A stretch of 64,000 nt of DNA from Heliocybe sulcata (lineage: Eukaryota > Basidiomycota > Agaricomycetes > Gloeophyllales > Gloeophyllaceae). The DNA is taken from assembly GCA_004369045.1 (NCBI GenBank), contig ML213514.1, positions 108,596 to 172,595 on the forward strand. Reading direction: 5' to 3'. This document shows positions 57,724-64,000 of the stretch, one piece after another. Position numbers and translations under genes: made by a program. The notes below the pieces were generated by a model that was not told the DNA's origin, made no database searches, and saw only the letters and a program-made list of their open reading frames with translations. Every line of letters starts with the position of its first letter. Within the stretch, counting starts at the first letter, position 1.

Positions 57724-60305
57724 ATGGGACGTCCTATCGAGACAAATGAGAGCTTGACAGTGCGCGATAACCGCACTGGAAAGACCTACGACATCCCGTA
57801 CGTCGTATAAGATTGCATTTTCTCCTGAAATGCGTTTCTGAGTGGGTCTCAGGATTGCGGATAGCTCCATCTCTGCGACAGCGTTCAAAGCCATCTCTGC
57901 ACCTCGGAAACCTAATGAACGAGAGGAGAATGGAACGGACAAGGGGTTAAGGGTCTCGGATAAGGGCTTCCTGAATACTGCTGTTATTCAGAGTGAGATC
58001 ACGTATATTGATGGAGAGGCTGGAGGTGCGGTTCTTAGTTTTCATTGCCGGGACGGCGCTAACGCGGTCGTCTGATTCCCAGTTCTCCGATACAGGTGAG
58101 CCGTGTATGCGGGGAATCGAAACATACCCAAATTTACGAGATCGCCCTTCAGAGGATACCCTATCGAAGAGCTTGCTGTGAAGTCGTCGTTCTTGGAAAG
58201 CGCTTACCTCCTCATCTATGGCTCACTGCCGACGAGCGAACAATTCCGGATATTTGAAACTGAAGTTCTGCACCACAGCATCGTCCATTCTGAGGCCGAG
58301 GACTTCTTCGGTTCATTTCGGTATTTCATAAAATCTCCATAATGTATTGAGGGGTGGAAATAACTGAGCATCCTTGCCCTAGTTATGATGCACACCCTAT
58401 GGCGATGCTCACCAGCGCTTTCGCGTACTTGGGGTCGTACTACAGCGAGGCAAATCCCTCTCTACAGGGTAAGGATAACCATGCTTGGGCATTAGTCTCG
58501 TGTTCTATGCTAACTCGGATGTCAAGGCCAGACTCTGTTCACGAAGGGCAATGCCGCATCCCTGGCGAACATGGACAAGCAGATATTCCGACTGATTGGC
58601 AAGGCCACTACCCTAGCGGCGTAGGGATGATTGTTAAGTCTGACAGACTAAAGCTAACCAAGCCAACTTCTCAGGATGGCTTACCGCGTCCGACAGGGCA
58701 GAGATTTCGTAACACCGCCGACTGGTCTGAGCTACACTGGCTCATTCTTGTACCAAATGGACCACCTGGGCGAGGAGAACTACGTCCCGCACCCGGTTCT
58801 CGTTAAGGCGCTCGATGTGCTCTTCTTGTTGCATGCGGACCACGAGCTGAACGCGTCGTGTACGACTGTGCTGCAGACTGGGAGTTCGTTGGTGGACCCA
58901 TATTCTGCAATTGCGTGAGTAATATTTTTTTTCCTCGATGACAGGCTGAGAAGGCTGATGGACTCTCTGACAGGGCGGGATGTGCTTCGTTATAGTGCGT
59001 CTAACAGTTGTCTGCACCGTCACGCAATGTCTGACTGATAGAAACGTCGGATAGCGGACCCCTTCATGGTCTGTAGAGCCGGTGCAATTGGATTACTGAA
59101 TCATCTTAACCTTGCATATAGGCGGTGCGAATGAAGCTGTCATCCGGATGCTCATCTCCATCGGGAGGTCTGTCCCGCCTCACTCTCGCATCGCAGGGTT
59201 TACTGAGTACTTGTAGCCCAGCGAATGTACCGGCGTTCATTGAAGCAGTCAAGAAGAGGGAGAAGGTCTTATCTGGTTTCGGTCATCGGTAAGTTATATG
59301 CGTTCCGTTCGACGGCGGGATTGTCATCTAATTTGGCCAGTGTTTACAAAACGGTATGACTACTTCACAATTGACGACTGCTCTATTCTGACCGTCGCAT
59401 ACCGGCTGGCAGACAGATCCGCGGTCGTACATTATCCGGAAGACTGCCGATGAAGTGTTCAAGATGTATGTACATATCATTCATATATACTCTGCGAATG
59501 CTGATAGATCCTCCATTCAGAACCGGTACGGACGAGCTCCTGCAGACTGCTATGGCACTCCACGACGCAGCGATGAAGGATGAATACTTCACAAAACGAA
59601 GACTGTATCCGAACGTCGATTTCTGGTAAGCTTGTCGCAGAATAGATGAACGTCGCCGCTGACGAGTCTCTTTAGGAGGTGAGGAGCGATCATTAATACG
59701 TCCCTTGATGGTCTGAATCGCGTCGATGCTTTTAGTGGCTTAATCTACCGTGCCATGGGTATGTTTAAGCGCTGCAGTATGGTGCGACCTAGGTAACTGA
59801 CGGATTAATTTCCAGGCTTCCCGATGGATTTCTTTCCCGTGCTGTTTGCGGTGCCGCGGGTTGTCGGGTGGCTGGCGCACTGGAGACAAGTGAGCGTCTG
59901 AAATGCCCTGCCGTCGGATGTTGCTGTCGCTGACTGCGTATTACAGATGATGCTACAGGAGGGAGGTGTCAAGATTTGGCGGCCAAGACAGGTGAGCGCG
60001 CAACGGCGAGGGGCCTCCGTCTACAGGGACACCGGTGTGCGGGCATATGGCGGTAGATGCTGACGACTGTTGCAGATCTACGTTGGCTCCGGCAAGCGAG
60101 AGTACGTTCCTATGGCTGAGCGGGCGAATAATGTTGAGGGTGATCCCAAGAAGACACCCAGCGCGGTGCACCATTCCGGGTGAGTGCGATGCGAGTTGCC
60201 GTTGTCTTGGCGGAGTGCTAACCATGGCGACGACATCGCGGGAACCGTTCCAGGATGACAAAGCGGACGATGCTGGCGAGCTACCGAGGCAAGAGCAAGC
60301 TGTAG
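57724..60305 (+). CDS. CIT2: Citrate synthase with C-terminal peroxisomal signal (SKL)
   Basis: Condenses acetyl-CoA with oxaloacetate; the terminal SKL (PTS1) points to the peroxisome (glyoxylate cycle), like yeast Cit2. Starts [19 protein letters not shown] at 57724 with no mitochondrial presequence. Exons include 57724-57797, 57853-58025, 58083-58095, 58974-58994, 59055-59068, 59341-59353, apparently 59676-59678, and the last, 60254-60305. Motifs: [31 protein letters not shown] (first catalytic His), YGPLHGGANEA (second catalytic His), GFGHRVYKTTDPRS (catalytic Asp in DPR), [39 protein letters not shown], and the last exon [17 protein letters not shown]. All catalytic residues are present. 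The motifs are fixed across many tiny exons, two of which hold catalytic or substrate-binding residues. Confidence 0.95.
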
Positions 60306-60628
60306 GCAGCGTTCGTAGTTATATTTTGCTGAATATTATTATTCGCGCTTGCCACCCTCATCTTAAATGAAGAGGAGGAAGTGGAGAATCATGGAAGCCC
60401 AGTCTTCTGCGACGCGTTCGGGTTGCCGGATCAGGAGAGGATCACTGGCTGAGTTTGATGGAAGATGCCAAATAAGGAAAGCACGCGAGGCCGGTTCCCA
60501 CGTCGCAGCGACTGGCCCGACAGCAGAAAAGACAAAGCTCGCAACAGTTCTTCCTCTTCATCGTCCGTCGACAACCCCCTCGCCCCTCCCGCCCTCCTCC
60601 TCATTTACTACCACATCCTACCGCGAAA
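60306..60628. other. Intergenic, promoter of the GPI-anchored protein
   Basis: Pyrimidine-rich DNA (CTCC/TCCTC runs) just before the ATG at 60629, common at strongly expressed fungal genes. No other feature. Confidence 0.5.
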
Positions 60629-61492
60629 ATGTTCGCCACACTCCTTTCTTCTACGCTCTTTTTCGCTGTTGCGATCCGGTCTGCTTCTGCTGAATTCAGC
60701 ATTGCTACCCCTCAACTGACCCAGGTATGGAACGACGATGTCTTGTCTCCTGGGTGCATGAATCTGAGAGTCTTCGTCTAATTCTAGTGTGGAGATGCCC
60801 ATGTTACTTGGGAGAACACCGGTGCTGCTCCCTACAACTTGATTGTTGTCCCTGCCTCGGACCCCTGCAGCGAAGTTGTGTAAGGAAACAGTCTGCGCTC
60901 CCCCCCTGAAACGCTCTTTTGACCCGACCTTCATTCATTAGTGCAGACCTCGGTGACCACCAGGGCACTTCTATGACCTGGAAGGTCAACTTCCCGGCTG
61001 GGACCGAGCTCATGTTCTCCCTGGAGGACAACAACGGTGACGAGGCCTGGAGTGGTTCGGTAAGTCAGCTCTGTGCATCGCTTCGTATACTCGTATTGAC
61101 ATTCCTTTCCAGATGACGGTTGGCGGCAGCTCTGACGGTTCTTGCCTGCCCGTTGTCTCGTCGTCATCCTCAGCTGCGCCCTCCTCCAGCGCTGCCGCCT
61201 CCTCATCCGCAGCTGCCTCGAGCGCTCGCACGACGTGAGTACAGCAGCCCCGTCAAAGTGACTTCATTTCAATAATTCGATTCGTAGGTTGGTTGTCGGT
61301 GCCTCTACCGCTGCCGGGGTCGCGAAGGCCGCCGCCACGTCTAGCACTTCGTCCTCCTCAGGCGCCGCCGTCCCCGTTGGTGCCGCCAACGCGGGCATTG
61401 ACCCTACTGCCTCGGGCGCCCTCTCCCTCCGTCAGCTCAGCACCCCCGCCATGCTCCTCAGCGCTGTCGCCGCCCTCGTGGCCCTCGCTTAA
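60629..61492 (+). CDS. Small secreted, GPI-anchored Ser/Ala-rich protein
   Basis: Predicted cell-surface protein. Starts MFATLLSSTLFFAVAIRSAS, a signal peptide cleaved near ASA-EF, followed by a compact domain: PQLTQCGDAHVTWENTGAAP, YNLIVVPASDPCSEVVADLG, GTSMTWKVNFPAGTELMFSL, NNGDEAWSGSMTVGGSSDGS, CLPVV, with three cysteines. Then comes a long Ser/Ala run (likely O-glycosylated) and the C-terminus STPAMLLSAVAALVALA, a hydrophobic tail typical of a GPI-anchor signal. Four introns with GT-AG ends; all phases agree. The architecture matches the fungal Ser/Thr-rich GPI-anchored family with a Kre9/Knh1-like beta-sandwich. Function: likely wall structure or surface properties, unproven. Confidence 0.85.
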
Positions 61493-62157
61493 GCGTTTCT
61501 AAGGCCCGTATATACCCCATTTCCACACTGACCTATTACTATTCTGTATCCTGGGGATACACGTGTATACCGCTGTCTCCAGGAAGGGCTGGTTGTTTAA
61601 CTCTTACTTGTGGAGATCTATACAGTGGATTTGTTCTGGGTGATTTATTAGCAGTTATATTGGTTGGCCGGTGGATGGCTCGCGGAATCGTTTGTGTACT
61701 GTCATTATACTATTAGCAATGCCCGACATATGTCCACGACATGGCCTCATTGTCAGTGACTATACGAAGCTACGATATTCCCTCTCTGAATGGTCGGTTT
61801 GCTCCTTAGGGTAGAAGTGAAGCATTCCTTCGTCTCAAAGTACCCGCATTTTATCGATGCCATACATCCTCATTGAATATTGACGCTCACTAGCTTTCTC
61901 AGCACGAGACAGTTCGCTGAGGAATGGCATGCAACGTTGGCCCAGAAAGTGCGCACCTCAGCTCTAGAAACAATAATTTCAGATATTCGAGGAGGTCCTA
62001 GTCCAATCTGTTAATTAGGCGATCACTGCGCTGTCGTGCATGGCCACGGAACCCCAGCCACAGCGTACAGTCATTAATACAGGCGCGAGACAGCAATACC
62101 ATACGATTCACTAATCGGTCGTGTTACAAGTGCAACTCAGCCAGTTTAGGTCACCTC
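61493..62157. other. Convergent intergenic region
   Basis: 3' flanks of the GPI-anchored protein (+) and the F-box gene (-). No coding signal seen. Confidence 0.6.
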
Positions 62158-63824
62158 TTAACTAGTGCTATACGGCGAAATCCACCACTGACTCATAAGC
62201 CAGTGATCGTCATCGCTCGCGAACATCTCTTTTGGACGGATCACAATCAAAGGGTCCGGCCAGTGATAAAGGTAGGAAACACCGTCTACTCTGCTCACGT
62301 CCCAAATGCGATCATTCACACCAACAGTGATTAGAGAGGGGTAGTCCGCTGCCAGGTCGACAGCGAGGAAGGGATGATATCCCATGTCGTTACCGATGTA
62401 CAAGAAGCGCAGATTTGATAACTGCCCAAGGCGGTCCAGCTGGCTGTGAGTTAGATTTGGCTATACACGAATGGAGCAGATGAAACGTACCAAAGGGATG
62501 GTATGAGACTCGGCACGATCAAAGGACGAGGTCAGCCTAAGAGCTGACAGACCGTTTGGGAGGCAGCCACACAGTCGCTGGCACTGTTCGTAGGTCCAGG
62601 TCATATAAGGCTCGTTCTGCAGGTTGTCTAGCTTCAAGCCCAGGCATTGAATGGGGCTCTTCTTGTGTAGAAAGGACGGGAGGATAGTAGTAGGATCCTC
62701 GCAGAAGAAGAAGTCAAGATCGAGGCATCTCAGAGAAGTCCACTTTCGCAGAGCATCTATGAGAGGAGCTGATCGAGTTCCATTGACGCTCCATTCCGAG
62801 GAAATCCGCAAGGAGTCCAGTTTAGGAAGCAACGCAGCATGGTCCTGGAGCAGGGCAAAGATGCCATCAGGCTCATCGTTACCAGCCGCCCGTAGTGACA
62901 GAGACCGCAGGAAAGGAACTTGACGCAAGACAATCCCGACGCGAGGTAGAAGACTATGGAACAAGCTTTCCAAATGCAAGGAGGTAATATGCGATAAGCC
63001 AGGAAGATCATCCTTCAACAGCATTGCCTCGACCGAAATACTGGCGAGACTGGACTTGCTGTTGTGTACCACCTCCCAAATATCCACATTGTCCGGATCA
63101 TTTTCCTCGTACGGGCGGGATATTTCGACAAGATCGTACCAAGCCACTGAACGGAGCCCTTTAAACTGTCCCAGCTTCATGGTTCTCGTGGGACTGCGGA
63201 TAAGCACTTGGAACGCACAGTTAGCTAGGAGTAAGTATGCGTGTAGTATGTAGACGCAGACCAGCAGCGGATCGCGGAAGCCTGAGAGATTGGAACTGCG
63301 GGCAGAGTGTAGCCAGTTCATTTAGGAGGTCATCAGCTTCCTTTACATCCGGCCAATCTCCGTACCAGCGAAAACTCTGCAGCTGATGGGCATTGGCTAG
63401 CGCGTCTAATAGAGAGGTCATTGTACCTGGAAATGCAGACAGATCAATATCGGACTCCAAAAAGCGCGAGAGGATACGACGAGCCTTCCCTGAATTCCTG
63501 CAAGTACCCGGGCTTCCGGACTACCGTGATGCTCTTCACAACACTAGCGAAGTGTGCATCCTCAGCCATTCGCACGAGAATGTCTAGCGTAGTGTCGTAT
63601 AGCTTCTCGTCATACTCGACGGCTTCATCGTTCTTCTCTAGGACAAAGCGCGGCCTCAGAGTGTCGAGCAGAAGTATGACGTTGAAGTACAGAGTAATAG
63701 ATGAAAACGTTCGCCTGAGCGCGATGTCGTGAAAAGTACGACAGACACTGAGGCAACTGCAACAATCTACTCTGGCCAAATGGGTTATCACCTCCTCCCA
63801 TAGCTCGACGGGTAGAGACGACAT
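62158..63824 (-). CDS. F-box protein with leucine-rich-repeat-like body (one frame break)
   Basis: Substrate adaptor of an SCF ubiquitin ligase, or a divergent copy. Starts at 63824 with MSSLPVELWEEVITHLARVD and continues CRTFHDIALRRTFSSITLYF, a good F-box. The body, LLDALANAHQLQSFRWYGDW, SHITSLHLESLFHSLLPRVG, LRQVPFLRSLSLRAAGND, WTSLRCLDLDFFFCEDPT, LDRLGQLSNLRFLYIGNDMG, has LRR-like repeats and ends ISPYSTS at 62158. Two introns between later exons are regular (acceptors in TTCCAAG|TG and AGCCAG|CTG). Oddity: between FASVVKSITV (about 63545) and RRILSRFLESD (about 63485) the frame shifts by one base, and no intron of usual size fixes it. It may be an inactivating frameshift, an assembly error or a non-standard intron. 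Confidence 0.8.
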
Positions 63825-64000
63825 GCAAAGGAGTACAGAGGAGGCAGCGGAGGCAGCGGAAGCACTGCAACCCGTGGCTCACCGGTCCACCAAAGGCGCT
63901 GTGGCTTCTCCTCGGTTGTATGTGCAGATTTGCGCATTATTGTGGCTTGAGATCCTAAATTCGAATGTCATTCACCAGTACTGTGTTCAGATGAAGTGTC

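Noticed and set aside
1-64000. Transposons, LTR elements, CRISPR arrays, rRNA or tRNA genes
   Set aside because: Looked for terminal repeats, integrase, reverse transcriptase or transposase motifs and cloverleaf signals by eye; none was convincing, although a gene-poor block such as 45.4-52.3 kb could hide very old remnants.

Overview
This window is nuclear DNA from a filamentous basidiomycete fungus, most likely an Agaricomycete. Nearly every recognisable gene is broken by many short GT-AG introns of about 48-75 nt. The gene families also fit: a sedolisin peptidase, NsdD-type GATA factor, PX-PB1 protein, GPI-anchored Ser/Ala-rich protein and an F-box protein. I see no rRNA, tRNA, CRISPR array, recognisable transposon or viral element.

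Layout. 0-9 kb: a peroxisomal-type mitochondrial-carrier-family gene (-, running off the left edge), a lysine-methyltransferase-like gene (+), an arrestin-like gene (-), the FG nucleoporin Nup49/Nup58 (-) and a secreted sedolisin (-). 10.5-27 kb: a single-pass membrane coiled-coil protein (+), a PX-PB1 protein (+), the dynactin actin-related protein ARP10 (-), the exoribonuclease XRN1 (-), an ambiguous coding patch, and FKBP12 (+). 30.5-37.3 kb: a TauD-type dioxygenase (+), an NsdD-like GATA factor (+), and a small Gly/Ser/Asn/Tyr-rich protein (-). 38-42.2 kb: one intact aldo-keto reductase flanked by a decayed copy on each side. 43.8-45.4 kb: PEX11 (+). 45.4-52.3 kb is gene-poor, with two weak hypothetical loci. 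52.3-63.8 kb: the vacuolar Ca2+-ATPase PMC1 (+), a citrate synthase ending in the peroxisomal signal SKL (+), a GPI-anchored protein (+) and an F-box protein (-).

The genes do not form one pathway. Three (carrier, PEX11, SKL-tailed citrate synthase) belong to peroxisome function, but they lie tens of kb apart, and co-location may be chance.

The strongest unusual signal is gene structure. Seven genes contain very small coding exons: 21 nt in the carrier; 4, 11 and 17 nt at the start of XRN1; a lone ATG in FKBP12; 17 nt in NUP49; 15 nt in the aldo-keto reductase; 13 nt in PEX11; and 13, 21, 14, 13 and apparently 3 nt in the citrate synthase. Each is inferred because the family's conserved motif is restored, in frame, only if that exon is used. 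The SKL signal of the citrate synthase sits alone after the last intron, and retaining that intron would create an immediate stop, which suggests a splicing switch between cytosol and peroxisome. I did not find a convincing wholly new molecular system.
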